64,000 bases of DNA from Sphagnum compactum (taxonomy: Eukaryota > Bryophyta > Sphagnopsida > Sphagnales): positions 22,936,875-23,000,874 of the forward strand of contig OZ234495.1 of NCBI GenBank assembly GCA_965153455.1, given 5' to 3'. Below are positions 35,061 to 47,945 of this stretch, piece after piece (the first letter of the stretch is position 1; the number at the start of each line of letters is the position of its first letter). The position numbers were made by a program, and so were the translations under genes. The notes under the pieces were generated by a model. The model was given only the letters and a program-made list of their open reading frames with translations. It was not told the origin of the DNA and ran no database searches.

Positions 35061-38000
35061 TTGGCCAAGATTGCTTAATACTCTCAAATCAAGCTTTTAA
35101 TATGATAAGCAAGAGTGCTAAAACTCACTCACATGTATCCAATTTTGAATCATAAAACCAAAGTCACATGTGCTCAAAGTGATATCCCAAATAGAGCTTT
35201 TACTATAGTCGAACAAAGATCTTAATACCAAGCCACTACCATATTACCTTAATACCAAGCCCTAAATATGTGTTTTACTTTTAAATTGACTTTAAACTAT
35301 CTTTTACTTCAATCACACAAACCCCTTCCCACCCTTAACCCTTATTAGATGCAGTTTTGGCCCATTGAAAACCTTAAACCCTAAATCCTCAACTTTGCTC
35401 TCACCCTCATTTTGAATAGAGCCCATTCATTAATTTTCTCACATACTTATTATTTTCATTAGTTGTCAATAGTCATTGATGATGCAAAATTACCCAAAAG
35501 TAGGTTTGTGTCAAATGTTGGATTTGTGCAATAAGTGTTTCTTTTAAAAAAAATTAATCCCATCCATGAAGTTGATTTTAGGACACTAAAAGAAATGAAG
35601 TTTGACAACCACTTCACACTTTAAAAAGCTTCTATAGGATTTGTCTCTTAAGCGGTTTTTATTTTATTTTTCACTTGGCCAATTTTTGCCAAAGAAAAAA
35701 ATAGTCCAATTTTTGCCAAAAAGAAACAAAATAATCCAGTGCAACTCATTCAAAGGATTTTTGTGAAACACAAGTGCACCAAAGTGGTCAAATTTTGAAG
35801 AATTTGTTTCGGTAATGAAGCCACCATATATAGACAATAGGCATGACTCTTAATTCTTTTCTACTTTCCTTTTTGATACAGCCAAATTTATTTGGTTAAT
35901 TCCTCTTGTGGATGATCGCAAGTGTGACGACCATCTTGAAAATTGGAGGAAAAAAAACAAACCCTTGCTCTCGTGATATTTAGGTACCTAATTTCCAGAG
36001 AAACTTCCTAGCCTCGAAAGTTCTTCAACAACTACCTAACATTTTACACATGTCCACCCCTCCCACAAGTAATATAAACTTTGGGATGATCCTGAACTAG
36101 TGTACACGCAAGTATAAAATGTGACACTTCTATGATGAAGTGCGGATAGAAAGGTCCAAAAACTAGCCATCCATGATGGCATGGAGGTGCTTGGCCTCTC
36201 GAGTCTGTATACCTAGTTTACCGGGGAAGATCAATGGGTTGTTTTGAAGTCTATCCATCTACTTGTTGGGTTTCTTCTCAAAATATGAATGCTGCTGGGT
36301 AACTGATTTAATCGTGTCTCTATATCATTTTATTTTCTTAGGTTGTCACTTGCCTTTTTATATCAGCAGGTTTCATATTGCTACAAAATGTACAAAAACA
36401 ATTCATATGACTAAAATTTGATGAAATTTGTTTGATAAACATACAAATAATTAGCCTCAATTCCTTTAAATCTTATTGAATTGAGATTCTTAAAAATTTT
36501 GATTTGAAAGAATTGATTAAAATAAAATAACTCAATTTAAAAATAAATTAAAATTTCAATATAAAATTCGTGTTTGAGATATAAATGTTTCAAATTATTT
36601 TGATGTTATTTAAAAACTTCAATAAGGCTTTTACAAAGATTTAAATTTTTATAATGAAATTAATTTTTAATTAATTAATTTGTTAGTATTGTTGTTGCAT
36701 TTTATGTTATAAAAATTTATTATTGCCCTAAGATAATACACATGCATGCATGATTTTTAGGTTTTTCGAAGCATGTATGGGGCAAACACAATTAATTCCC
36801 CATTTCAATGGTAGCCATTTTATATATATATGTGCTAAGAAGATGTCAAAATGGTAAAGGTATTATGATAGTGTGGAATTGAGTTTAGTTCAATGTTGGG
36901 GGGGGCATGAAAAATGGCATAAAAAAACTAAGCAAGATTTCAAGTTGAATATTTTCAATTATTACCAATCTCATACCATGTTTGAAACCCAATTTTAAAC
37001 CAATCACTTTAAATCATTTTGTTTTAATATTAAAATTGATACTTTATTAGGGTATTAAAAACTACCAAGGTCAAGGTTTTAAATTCTGCCTAGTATTTTA
37101 GTACATTCAATAGTTCGGGGGTATAGTGATACATTTTTTTTTTGACTCATGTCATCATCTTGATACAAAAAGTATCAATTGTTTGGTTTTTGTGAATATG
37201 ATTGTGAGATGCTTGGACTTTGGAATGAAGATATATCATACATTCATGAATTTATTTGGCAAAAGGACAAAAAGTTTGGTAGATCGTGCTTGAGTTTACC
37301 ATCTTTGGTTGAATCTTGCATGCATGTTCATTTTTTTTTCACTTTTGTGTGTTTTTTTCAATTTTAAAAAATAAATAAATTACAGACCTAAAATAAAATA
37401 GCTTTTGAAAACTGGAATGTGAAAATTGCCTTTGAATATCGGTGAGTTTGAAATGTGTGAGAATCAACACTTTGAAACCCGGGTGAAAATATTGTTTCTC
37501 AATTTTTGAAACCTTTAACTGGGTGTTCTGAAAATTTTTTTTTTTTGAAATAGAGAACCGGAGCGAGTCTTGTAAACTCTTCTAAAACCCAAACCCAAAG
37601 AATCTTTTAAAAATACCTGAAAATCGCCACCCACGAAAAGAAAAATGGTCCCCAAAAGGATCAATAAAAGGAGATTCCCGCTTTTGTTTGGTGGCCATTG
37701 CGATTGGCCTAGGTAGTGGCATTTAAATAAATGGTCTCATTTCATATTGTCTAATTTTTCATATTATTTAGCCAAACTAGTCAGAAAAAACTGTCTACTT
37801 TGAAATTGTGAATAAGCCATTTGAATACCATATAAATCTAATGTTTTTTTAGAAAAAAAGATCCGGGCACCTCTCCTTTAGTTCCATTTGCGCAGCCTTG
37901 GTTGAACCACACCTTCCCCAACCAACACTTCCAAATCATAAGGTTCTTTTACTTTGCTTGTGATAGTGCCCAAAAACCAAAAAAAAAAACCCTAAGATAA

Positions 38001-38559
38001 GGTGTTGTGCATGTTTGTCATTTTGTGATCTTTGGATCAAGCAAGCAAAAGTTGTTATTGAATCTAGAGTGATTTTGTTTGTTAATTTTTGTTTGCAATC
38101 GAATTTCATAAGAACTTTCAAGTTAAACCCACTTCCACTAAAACAATATTGAGCTTTATGACCTTACATAAGGTTTACTATACGAAAGATGCGAAACGCC
38201 ACCCCCCCCCCCCCCAAGCTATGTCTAGCACGTTTCTTGACTCACAATGCTCAATCTTTCTTATGTAGAGCTATGTGGTTTTATCACATGGTTTGACTAA
38301 TTTTACCCTATTTTAAAAGGTAAATTATCTATATATATATACTATTATTTCATCACAAAAAATAAAATGCTAATGATAGGTATCCTCACTCTCTCATAAG
38401 GGGTGTTGAATTCAAAACGTGTAAAATAATAAATAATAATAATTTTAAAAACTATTTATTTTATTTTATTGCAAAACATGCAAAATCAAGTTGCACCATT
38501 CCCATGCAAAACCACACATGGTTTGAAAATACGCCAAACAAAGCTCGTTGGGGGTAGTT
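35061..38559. other. AT-rich intergenic DNA
   Basis: No gene is supported. There are imperfect inverted repeats around 36460-36520 (CAATTCCTTTAAATC against GATTTGAAAGAATTG), a C run near 38201-38214 and several homopolymers. Short frames lack recognisable motifs. Confidence 0.5.
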
Positions 38560-38686
38560 AAGATCCCCCAAGAGCCAAAAACAAATTTCATCCCCCCAAG
38601 ACGTCCAATCAGAAGTATTCGACTACCTCCCAATCTCCAGATTCAACATCCATCTCCTCCTTTTTCATCCACATGAACCATGTGGG

Positions 38687-39620
38687 AAAACAGTCGGTCT
38701 ATTTTACAACAGGTGGGTTATAGCCTTGTCTTTATAAAACGTGCGTAAATGCGAGCCAATGGTTACCTACCCACCTACCTACCCACCTACCTACTCATAG
38801 GTGAGTCGTACTAGGTACTAGGTACCTACTTCTAGGTTACACCAGCCGTACGGAAATTCTAATCAGCTTCACAGAGATAAGGACAGCGAGACTTACGGTC
38901 CAAGGCACTGCCAGAAGCCGTCGATTTCCTCACATCCGATCGGAGCCGTCAGATGTGGTCAGACCAGGGTTACGACTGTGTGAAGATATTTAGAGAGACT
39001 CTGACAAGAGTACTATGTAGCCCATGTGCGTTTTAAAAAAATTTCAGCCCGTAAAGATTCGGGCATTGCCCAAAAAAAAATCTAAATCAGAACAGTAAAA
39101 GAAGGACAAGAAGAGGAAGTAAAAGGGTAATTTTCTGTTACTGTCATTTTCCCCCCAACTGTTTTACCGCCGATACGCCTACTTTTGATCCTATTGGTTG
39201 AGTTACTTTCTGAAATCCTTCGTCGCCATCCCATTGGTCGATGCAGTCAATGAACCAATAGAATCACACCTTGTCAGCAAAGAGAAAAGAGTACAGTTTG
39301 TTTTCCTTTTACCCTCTTACCCAGTTGCTAGAAACAGGGGTAAAAAGCAGCATGTTCATGAAAATGGGAGAATCGCAGCCGTCGGTAGCAATTTTGGAGT
39401 GATCGCAACCGTGGTTGTGGAAAGATGGGAGGTATCGGTATGGGAAAGACGGCGGTAGAGTGATTCAACTGCAGACTGCCCGTGAGACCCGGTCTGCTCT
39501 TCTCCGCCGGCGTGCTAAGAAGGGGAGGTCTGCGCTCCTCTTCCTCATCGCACCATTTCTCCTCTTTCTTCTTCTTCTTCTGCTTCGCAATAGTCTGAGT
39601 TTCGGGCGACGGATTCAGTC
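38687..39620 (+). promoter_or_regulatory. Promoter of small-protein copy 1
   Basis: An AC-rich tract with several ACCTACC motifs (38764-38795, R2R3-MYB type) precedes TAGGTACC repeats. Next comes a block shared by all copies (38897-38985, CCAAGGCACTGCCAGAAGCC, GTCGATTTCC, GACCAGG). Three CCAAT boxes follow (inverted at 39193 and 39233, direct at 39255). The core, GTGCTAAGAAGGGGAGG near 39513, sits about 25-30 bp before a pyrimidine-rich probable start. The parts are seen; their activity is inferred from conservation. Confidence 0.55.
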
Positions 39621-39755
39621 TCTTGGATTTCTGTGTGGGTGTCTTTGTGTGTAAATTTCTTGCTTGTGTTCTCGGGACATCTTGTGTTTTTGTGTCTAGT
39701 TCAAATTTGTTCAACAAGTTGCAAACGGGTCTTAGGGTTTATACAGAAGTGTGCA

Positions 39756-39941
39756 ATGGCAGTCGCGTATGCATCAGCTTTGAGTGCTGTAGGGAAGCAG
39801 AGGAGGCCCGCGCCTAGGCGTGGACAGGTGAAGGCGGCTATTGCTGCCTCTTGGTTAAATGCATTGACGTCAATCGTTCATGGAGCGCGCTCTGTGGCTT
39901 TGAGCCGTTCGCATTCCAGATGGAGCTTCAGGTCGAGCTGA
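39756..39941 (+). CDS. Small basic RGQVK protein, copy 1
   Basis: This gene encodes 61 residues, MAVAYASALSAVGKQ-RRPAP-RRGQVKAAIAAS-WLNALTSIVHGARSVALS-RSHSRWSFRSS. There is no Asp or Glu at all, so the protein is extremely basic. The N-terminus is short and hydrophobic, the middle is a Pro-Arg stretch leading into RGQVKAAIAAS, and the C-terminus is Ser/Arg/His-rich. No classical signal peptide or membrane helix is evident. The ATG in GTGCAATGGC is chosen because upstream frames differ between the four copies while homology of the protein starts exactly here. From memory, short plant proteins with a P-x-RGQ(I/V)K motif exist without known function; I cannot name the family. The protein is intact, and conservation across the copies argues for a real gene. 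Confidence 0.8.
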   Translation: MAVAYASALSAVGKQRRPAPRRGQVKAAIAASWLNALTSIVHGARSVALSRSHSRWSFRSS

Positions 39942-40460
39942 AGCGCAAACGGAAGAATTAGGATGTGATTTCTTGCCATTAGGTAGATGGCAAAGATTTC
40001 TATACATTTCTCCCGAAGCTGAACATCTCTTTTGGATGCATCATCAGCAGCTGACACGGAAGAGGAAGAAAAAGAAGATCGAGAACTCGCTTCCTTGTTT
40101 TCAAGAACATCTCTTTCGGATACATCATCAGCAGCTGACACGGAAGAAGACGAAAGGAAGATCGAGAACTCGCTTCCTTGCTTTCAAGAAAACCACAAGA
40201 CCAGGATGCTGCAGCTCTGAAGGAAGTGGGTTTGGTTTCTGATCCATTCCCTTGGAAATTTGTGAGTGCGGAAGATGGCTCACCACGATTTGATTTCCGG
40301 CTCTCCTGAAAGATCGGAGGAGCAGCAGAGCAAGAGAAAGGTCGGAACTTGGAACATCTGTGCAACAACGATGAAGGCATGGGTCTTCTAGTTTCACTTG
40401 AGGAATATTTTGGTGAATTGAAAAACATGAATCTTAGTTTGTAGCTTGTATTCACAAACA
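39942..40460 (+). other. Conserved downstream tract, copy 1
   Basis: This is probably the 3' untranslated region. It contains an internal 84-bp duplication (units from 40021 and 40105, GAACATCTCTTT...TTTCAAGAA). It then aligns with 49157-49640 through GAGCAAGAGAAAGGTCGG, GGTCTTCTAGTTTCACTTGA and GGTGAATTGAAAAACAT. One frame reads GLLVSLEE...GELKN in both copies but contains stops in each, so coding is unlikely. Confidence 0.5.
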
Positions 40461-40744
40461 AAGGATCTTCAGATGACAAAATCCGCACACTCAATTGAGT
40501 GACATGATTAGCATTTGCAATCAATAGAGGAGTTGTTTCATGCACAAACAAATCCAAACAGTTGGGAAATGTATGACCAAAATGGTAGAACATGGTATTG
40601 AACCCTAATCTTGTTGTCTGGTTGATCATGACTTAACGATGATTTTGTTTCACTGCGAAAGTGTTTGTATGGAAGCATGTGTTGAAATAAGTCTTATGGG
40701 TTGACATCTGTAGCATTTGAACTTGGGTAGAATCTGCTCTTGTG

Positions 40745-41150
40745 AAATTGATCTCGAGAGAATTTTCATCACATTTCAAAGAAGAAAAAATCAACTTCAC
40801 AGCATTGATAAGTATTGATTCTCAAGAGAAACTTAATATCAAATTTCAACAGGAATACATCGACTGCACAGCAATGGTAGGTAATGATTTTCAAAAGAAA
40901 CTTCATATCAAATTTCAAGAGGAAAACATCAACTACATAGCATTGATAAGAGTATCGATTTTCAAGAGAAACTTCATCTTAGATTTCAAGAGGAAAACAT
41001 CAGCTTCACAGCATTGATAAGTACTGATTTTCAAGAGAAACTTCATCTCAGATTTCAAGAGGAAAACATCAACTTCACAACATTGATAGGTATAAATTGC
41101 AAGAGAAACTTATTATCAAATTTCAAAAGGAAAACATGAACCTTGAGACA
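40745..41150. repeat. 69-bp tandem array in unit 1
   Basis: About six units have a mean period of 69 bp. The AGCATTGATAAG-like marks fall near 40801, 40870, 40939, 41010 and 41079. The core includes TTTCAAGAGAAACTTCATAT, TTTCAAGAGGAAAACATCAA and CTTCACAGCATTGATAAG. An open frame follows the array because 69 is a multiple of three, but it is broken between units. The same array occurs in unit 2. Confidence 0.85.
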
Positions 41151-41170
41151 GTATATTTCTGTATAACCCT

Positions 41171-41186
41171 TGTCTGTATACAGACA
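41171..41186. repeat. Perfect 16-bp palindrome, unit 1
   Basis: TGTCTGTATACAGACA is self-complementary and is flanked by ACCCT and GGGT, extending the symmetry to about 24 bp. The identical palindrome lies at 50881-50896 in unit 2. Confidence 0.8.
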
Positions 41187-42569
41187 GGGTTAAAAAAACA
41201 CAACAATTCATGGGGTGGGGGATTGGCAGTGGGTCATACACCTGACAAGATTAAAAAACCCACTAGTTCCTGGGGTCGGGGATTGGTACAGTAGTGGGTA
41301 ATATGTATAAGAATACCACAGCTTGCAACCTAACACAAAAGGTTCAACTTTCTTTGTTTGTTCTGCAAGACACAGATATGAGTTTGGATCATTTCAAGCT
41401 ACCAAAAACATGATTGACCAGCTGGACAGAAATTGCACACCAACACCAAATCACTATATTTGGATGGTTTCTTTTCTATAATATTCAAATGTTTTGTCTT
41501 TTGTGGTAAGCACCCATTTGCCAATGAGCACTAATTTGCCATATTCTCTACGCAGCTCGGGGATCAAGCTTTCAAATCCCCAAAAAAACTTCTTCCTACA
41601 ATCTGCATAACTATCCAGGAGATAACATCATCACTTGTTTGTGGGAAGGAACTGGTGTTAGGCAGTTATTAGAAAATGGCACCAGATAACTGAAGTTTCT
41701 CAGGGTGGTCCACAAGATATAATAACCATGGTTCTCAAAACAATAAAGAGCCAGTTCTGATATACTTAGCCATGGTTCTCAAAAATTTGAGAACCCATTT
41801 TAATTTTATATTTATTTTTTAAATTCCCTTTTATGAAAGAAAAACTCTTCAAATTTCCAAAAAAAAAATTCAAAACTTTTCGCCACATTGGGACCCTGAT
41901 TTTAGTTAGTTTTGGTAGCATTTTTAAAACTAATTTTTCAAGTATATTTAGACAGGTTCTAAGTACCTGTCGTCATTTAATGCTAAATCCCTCTTGGGAT
42001 GCGAGACAATCGTGAATGACGCAATATCAGAGAGTTGAAAAATATATATATCACTGCTTCTGGCTCATGCAGTCAGAAGAAGAATCTGCATAATTTTGTG
42101 CTCCATTAATCTCCACGCAACATGAATCCAACCTCATGCAGAAGAAGTCCAGCTAAGTGCCAACTTCCTTGTTCAGGTCCTCTGGGCGCATCCAATGAAT
42201 AATGTATATGACAATTTCCTCCTCTCAAAGTTTCAGATGAGTTCAAGGGGTTCACCCTGGTTACAGGCCCAAAAACATGGGATCTTGGATGTTGAAGAAA
42301 CCCTAAACAAAAGCATCTTTTCACTCTGTAAAATCCAATGTTGGGCCGGTACCAAACCTTCTCAGAACCAACCTGGTTGTCACCCGGTTCTCAGCCCAAA
42401 AAATCAGTCAAGTATCACCTAGGGTGCCGCCTGGGCTGATACCTGGATTTTTAGTATGAAAATTTACATACCTGGTTCATTAAGTACCAGGTCTTTTTTA
42501 ATTTAAATTTTTTATATCGGGTAGGTCATATGAATAACTCCCAGTTCAGTTCTTGGGGGTTTAAAAGTA

Positions 42570-43010
42570 GGGAGTTTGGGGTTATTTAACCTATCGAGTC
42601 TTAGGGTGGAGGTAGGGTTTAGGTTTATGGAGGTGTTGTTTTTTGCATGTGGGAAACATGATTATATCATTGTTCATTGTCATATTGTCCATCACAAGGT
42701 ATGTTTCTTAGGTACATTTGTTAATGCTCAACTTGTTGTTCATTGTGTTGATGGTGCATTTTATGTTGTTATTAGTGTTCATTGTGTTGGTGTTCCTCAT
42801 GTTACTAGTGTCATCATTGTGTTGTTGCAAGTGCTCATCATGTTGTTATTGTTGTTGTTATTGTTCATCATATTCCTAGTGCTTGTGATGTTTTTACAAA
42901 GTGTTCATGGTGTTGTTAGTGTTGTTAACTTTTTTACATGCCACCACTATTGTTAATCATGTTGTTGGTGCTCATCGTGTTACTCTCTCCCTCTTTGTGA
43001 AGGGTACTAC
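42570..43010. other. GTT/CAT-rich low-complexity tract
   Basis: Repeated GTTCATCATGTTGTTG-like sequence gives a long Val/Leu-rich open frame (42576-42956). Its open state is explained by the trinucleotide bias, so no gene is called. Confidence 0.55.
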
Positions 43011-43449
43011 CCTCGTTTCTACATTGTCTTGCAAGTTGGAGTTTCATGGGAGGTGGAAGGTTGTTGGTTACTTATAGCTTTAGCAAAAACTTTTTACATT
43101 TTAAGTATGTTTGATTTTTCTTAAAGTTATGTGACTTTTGTTCATATTTTTTTCCCCTTATATTGCAAAAATGTGTTGATAATACGTTTGGATTTGTCTG
43201 TGCAAAAACAATATGTAAATTGAAAATTTTATTTACAACCTTGAACTTTTGCTTCATAATTTTAAAGGATTTTTTTAGGCAATTTTGCACTTGCATGTTT
43301 CCATCAACCTTGTTTCTATAATGTTCCTTGTGAAAAATGAATCATACTTAATAATTTGTAAGTGCTTATGTCCTTTCTCACATTTTACAAAACGTGAAAA
43401 CATGTAATTATTCAATTTTTTCAATTTCAATCTATTAATACACCCTAAA

Positions 43450-46115
43450 AATGAAACCAAAGTTTCTAGATGAAAGATGTGATGTGTTCATGAATAAGAT
43501 CGAAATAAGAAAAGAAGGAAAATTTGAAGGTGAGAGGTCTAAAAAATTCCAAGTTCTTAATTTAAAAAATTATGATAGAATTATGAAAATATTGCATGAA
43601 GAAAGGTTAAATTAAAGACCCCATGGTAAAAAATTTCCAACTTGGGCATTTCTTTCAATGATGAATCACTTAGTGATGTTAAAGTGTCACAAGTCATGTG
43701 TTGTATTATGTGTTACAACAAACCAATAGGTCATGCAATTTTGAAATAGAAAACAAGGTTGAAAAAAATGTTATTTCATATTTCAAAAGTAATGGGATAA
43801 TTGTATTAAAAAGACATGTGGATGAAAACCATGGATAAATCCTTAATGGTGCAAATGGGATAACACAAACCACACCCATCTACTTTTTGACTGTTTTTAT
43901 GACTACTTTTGGGGAAATATTCTTAAAATATTTTTGAAATATTCTTCAAAAAATCTTCAAAAAAATCTTTAAAATTTTTTAAAGAAAATTTCATACTATT
44001 TTAAGAAGGTTCATGTTAAAAATTTGGTAAAAAATGTCATTTTCAAAAAAAATGAAATCCATTTACAAGTCCTTTATTGCTTAAAAACAAGCATTACAGT
44101 GCTTAATGAGTGTTTTTGGTAATTTTTAATTCATTGGATTAATTTCAAATTAATTCACATGTTCCCATGATATATTAAAAATACAACTATATAAAAAAAA
44201 TCTTACAATTTCAACATCAAATTTAAATTATGGTTTTAAAACATGAAAAACTCAAGCAAACATTACACTTGCTATCGTACATGTTATTGTGACTACACCC
44301 TCAAAACATTTGATGAAAAGTTGAACAATTTTAAAAATCCATTGGAAATATTATTTACAAAGAAAAGACTTGTAATGAATGCAATTGCAATCTCCAATTT
44401 GTTTAGGGCCATAGATCCTTACAAAAAGGATAATGCAATCCAAATAAAATTGTGAAAAATTTGGGTTTGTTAGTTATCAAAAAATTGTTTACCCATTTAG
44501 TTTGTTGAAATTATCTAATTGAAGCATATAATAATGTACTTATGTTTTTGTATTATTTTCCGTTCCAAAAAAACCTTTAATCAAGAAATGTTATTGGACT
44601 TAATTGGAAAGACAAAACAAACATATGTCTAATTAGTTTTGGCAAAATGTGTTTATGCTATTACAAGTTTTTATTTGTGAATCTACAAAAGGGCACATGA
44701 TGTTTTTGCATTGGTTGTAAATTTCTTGGGAGAAAATTGAATGCCAAAACACATTATTATTGATTTTTTTGAAGCATTTAAAACATTAGGACAAACATTG
44801 GCAAGAAGTTTGCAAAACCTTTTAAAGCAACATGGCTTGACCAAAAGATCCTTGCTTTGTGTTAAAGATGAAACTGCAAATTTTATTACCATGACTATTG
44901 CTTTGAAGTGAATAGTAAGTTATGAAGCTTTGGATGTGATGAAAGTTTTCAAGGAACTTGTTTTGGACATCCATTCTTTAAGGCTTGTCAATAGACAATT
45001 GTTGAAGAAAGAGTCTTTGGGGACTTGAAATATGTTTCCATTAAATCTACTTAAGCAAATTTGCAAAAATGTTTTACATCACCTAAAAAATAAAGGAAAG
45101 GAAGATAAGAACGGATGAAGTTTTGCATTACTGCATGCCTCAAGCTTAGAAAATTAAACATGTAAATCAAAACAAGGTAAATGCAACTTATTTGTTTTGG
45201 TTTTTTCTTCCATTTTATTGTTTTGAATATTTGTACTCCAAAATGTTGTTTTGTGATTGGGAATGTGAATTGTGCAAGTGATCATGTTTCAAGAAGCCCT
45301 TTAATTCTGAAAATTCATTGCTTTTTATTACAATAAACAAATTGGGCCTAGGGTCATTGGTCATGTTCCCCCTCCATTCACATGGCATGTTATGATAAAT
45401 ATTCTATCTTTTATTGTCATTATATGCATTTCAACCCAATCCAATAATCATTAGTTGTCGAATGATGCTTTGAATGTAGCCATATGCACAAATTTGAAGC
45501 TTAAGAAAAATACGAACCATTTCCTTTTATTGAATGCTTTGATTGATGATATGATGATTTTGGCTTGAATATTGAGTTGGGAACTTTTGCAAAGAATATT
45601 AAGAAGGAAATCATCGGTGCCATTGATTATTTCCTTTCTTTCTTGACAAGATATGATGAAATAATAACACATGATATGTTAGCTTTGATTTGATATCCTA
45701 AATTCAAAAAATAAGATTAATCTTTCCTTTTATTGGTTGTGAGCATGGGGTGTCCATAGTTGAAGAATATGATAGAAAATCCTTATTTCCTATGCTCTTG
45801 AAGTCTTATCATCATTTGCATCCATTGTCTAAGGTTTAAAGTTCTCTTGTTCACAAATTGATGAAGATAATGCTTGGACATTTTTGAAACATGATGAAAA
45901 CTAGTGAATTTGCAAAGGAGCTTGTTAATCAAGAATTGTTGATATTTTAGAGATATGAAGTGTATGCAAAAAATATCAAATGCCCTTTGGAATTGTGAAG
46001 GGAACATGAAATTATGTTCCCAATTGTTGGTTTTTAGCTAGATTAAGGATTATAGGTTTTAAAATTTAAACTAGAGAAATTTTCCCTTGCTGAAATTTAC
46101 ACCAATTTTAAAAAT
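43450..46115 (+). pseudogene. hAT transposase relic (BED-type)
   Basis: Reading across stops and shifts, the plus strand gives, in order: a BED-like zinc finger (Cys pair in CCIMCYNKPIGHAIL near 43701 and VLKRHVDENHG near 43805); VFALVVNFLGRKL near 44702; FEAFKTLGQTLARSLQNLLK near 44770 with KRSLLCVKDETANFITMTIA; ELGTFAKNIKKEIIGAIDYF near 45580; and the C-terminal dimerisation block KCPLE...REHEIMFPIVGF with FSLAEIYTNF near 45979-46110. This order is that of plant ZBED/hAT transposases. There are many in-frame stops, so the protein is dead. Confidence 0.85.
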
Positions 46116-47779
46116 CCTATTTGTAATCAATTAACATTGAAAAATTAATCTTTGTGAATAAAAATTGACCAAATGATGTAAAGGTAAATTGAAAGTTTCC
46201 TAGTAATTTAGTAGAATTGATAGATTTTGAATTAGACTCAAGCCAAAAAGTAATTGAGTTCGAAGAGTTGTGAGATGACTTCAAACAAACTTAATTTAGT
46301 GGTTTTTTTGTTTTTGTATATGGCTGAAATCTGATCAAATTTGTAAAATATATATTAGAACTTTGTAATGAACCTTGCTGATTTATTTTTGGGGTATGGG
46401 AATTTGAAAAAATATTTAAAAATTTTAATCCTAAAATCTTAAAATGAAGTTTGAAAACCGGCTTAATATAACCCAATTAATCTAAGTGAGTTAAGAACGG
46501 ATTGAGAAAGAACCAGTTGGGCATGAGAAAAAATAAAATAAAAAACAAGACAAGGTTCTAAATTTTCTTAAAAAACAAAATGAAAACCATCTCAATTCTT
46601 GAATGAAAAATTTTGAGAACCAAAATAGATGGTTATGAAAAAAAGCTAATAACCGCCCCAACACTCGTAAGAACCTGGTCAGATTTTTCGTATTGTACAA
46701 AGGGTACTATGGCTGCCTACCTTCACCCTACACAACAAAACACAAGTATTCATTCATCCCTCAAAAGTTGAATGAAAAAGTGTGCTTCAATCCCCATTCT
46801 CATTTATCATCCAAATTGGTCTTTGTGACAGGAGGTTTATTATACACTCAATAAGGTACCAAACACGAGTTTTGAGTGATTAGAGCTTGGAGCTTATAAG
46901 AGTGCAAATACCCTAACTTAGAGTTAGGTTCCACACGGACAAAACAAATTTTTGAAAACTCATTTTTATAAATTATTATTTTTTCATGATCTATTACAAT
47001 AATTATTTTATTTTAGCCTGGAATTATTATCATGGTTTTCAACACCTCAGCTTCATATTTTTCCAAAAATTCTTTCACTATTTTAAAGATCATATTTAAT
47101 GATGAAACTAACCATAGTGTAAAGTAATCATTATTTTTAAATTATTGGACTTGGGTACTAGAAATTTGGCAGTTTAGCCATTTACAATAGAATTTTGGTC
47201 CTTTAAATATTTCTTGCAATTTCCAAATTCTTCCTTGTCATGGGCATTTCCTGTGAAATAAAGTTTTGGAAGGTTTACATTTTTCCTTTTTGGGGCCCAG
47301 TCCCAAAAGATAACCATTCATCTCTAAAAAAACATCCAATCAGGAGTCTAAGTAAGGTCCTACCCATTCATCCACCCTCGTGGAGCAACCTTTTTGTACC
47401 ATGTGGGAAAACCCTAGGGTCTATTTATAACACGCTAGGTATAGGCTTTCCAGAACGTGCTTTTAATGGTACGCAGTACCTACCGATGGTTCCTTTAGGT
47501 GAGGCAAAGTAGGTACCTACAATAGGCACCTACCTACTCCTAGGTTGTGTACCAACTGGTCATACATTCTAATAATCACACACACACCCAGACACTTGCG
47601 CTCCAAGCCACTGCCAGAGGCCGTCGATTCCCATTTTATCAAATCCAAGCCGTTGAATCAGTGAAGACCAGGTCACAACTATTTCAAGAAATTTTGATGG
47701 ATTCTGACAGACGACAAACACGTTTTAAATTTTTTTTAGTTCCTGCCCGTGGGCCCACTGTGTTTCTTTAGGAATCTTT

Positions 47780-47935
47780 GTGTTTTTTTTAGCCAAAGTG
47801 GCCATCATCCATATGAAAATGTGAATTAAAGTGTCAATTTTTCCCAAGGAAGATTTAGCCAAACCAAATATGAAATACAGATCTTTAGTCATCCTTCTAT
47901 AATTTTGGCTACACATTAGAGTTTTCCTTAAAGTG
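47780..47935 (+). repeat. AGCCAAA-family repeat in unit 2
   Basis: AGCCAAAGTGGCCATCATCC, CCCAAGGAAGATTTAGCCAA and CATCCTTCTATAATTTTGGC appear in the same order as at 52790-52925 and, inverted, at 5385-5535. Confidence 0.6.
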
Positions 47936-47945
47936 ATCCTGTCTT

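Larger units (their letters stand above)
38560..42327 (+). repeat. Tandem segment unit 1
   Basis: This is the first of four homologous segments. In order it holds an upstream block (38560-39000), a CCAAT-containing proximal promoter, the small-protein gene at 39756, a conserved downstream tract, a 69-bp array (40745-41150), a 16-bp palindrome near 41171, two TTCATGGGGTGGGGGATTGG-like blocks, and a GATCAAGCTTTCAAATCC block. It ends where the hAT relic begins. Confidence 0.75.
42336..46666 (+). mobile_element. Degenerate hAT transposon (about 4.3 kb)
   Basis: The left end CAATGTTGGGCCGGT and the reverse complement of the right end GAGTGTTGGGGCGGT agree at 12 of 15 bases. Flanks GTAAAATC (42328-42335) and GTAAGAAC (46667-46674) agree at 6 of 8, as expected of a decayed 8-bp hAT target duplication. 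The transposase relic lies inside. The element separates tandem units 1 and 2. Confidence 0.7.

Noticed and set aside
40032-40220. Acidic frame (SSAADTEEEEKEDRELASLF) after small-protein copy 1
   Set aside because: It results from an internal 84-bp duplication. The homologous region of copy 2 does not keep the frame, so it is treated as untranslated sequence.
42576-42956. 126-codon Val/Leu-rich frame
   Set aside because: It is produced by GTT/CAT-rich low-complexity DNA inside the hAT relic and has no domain.
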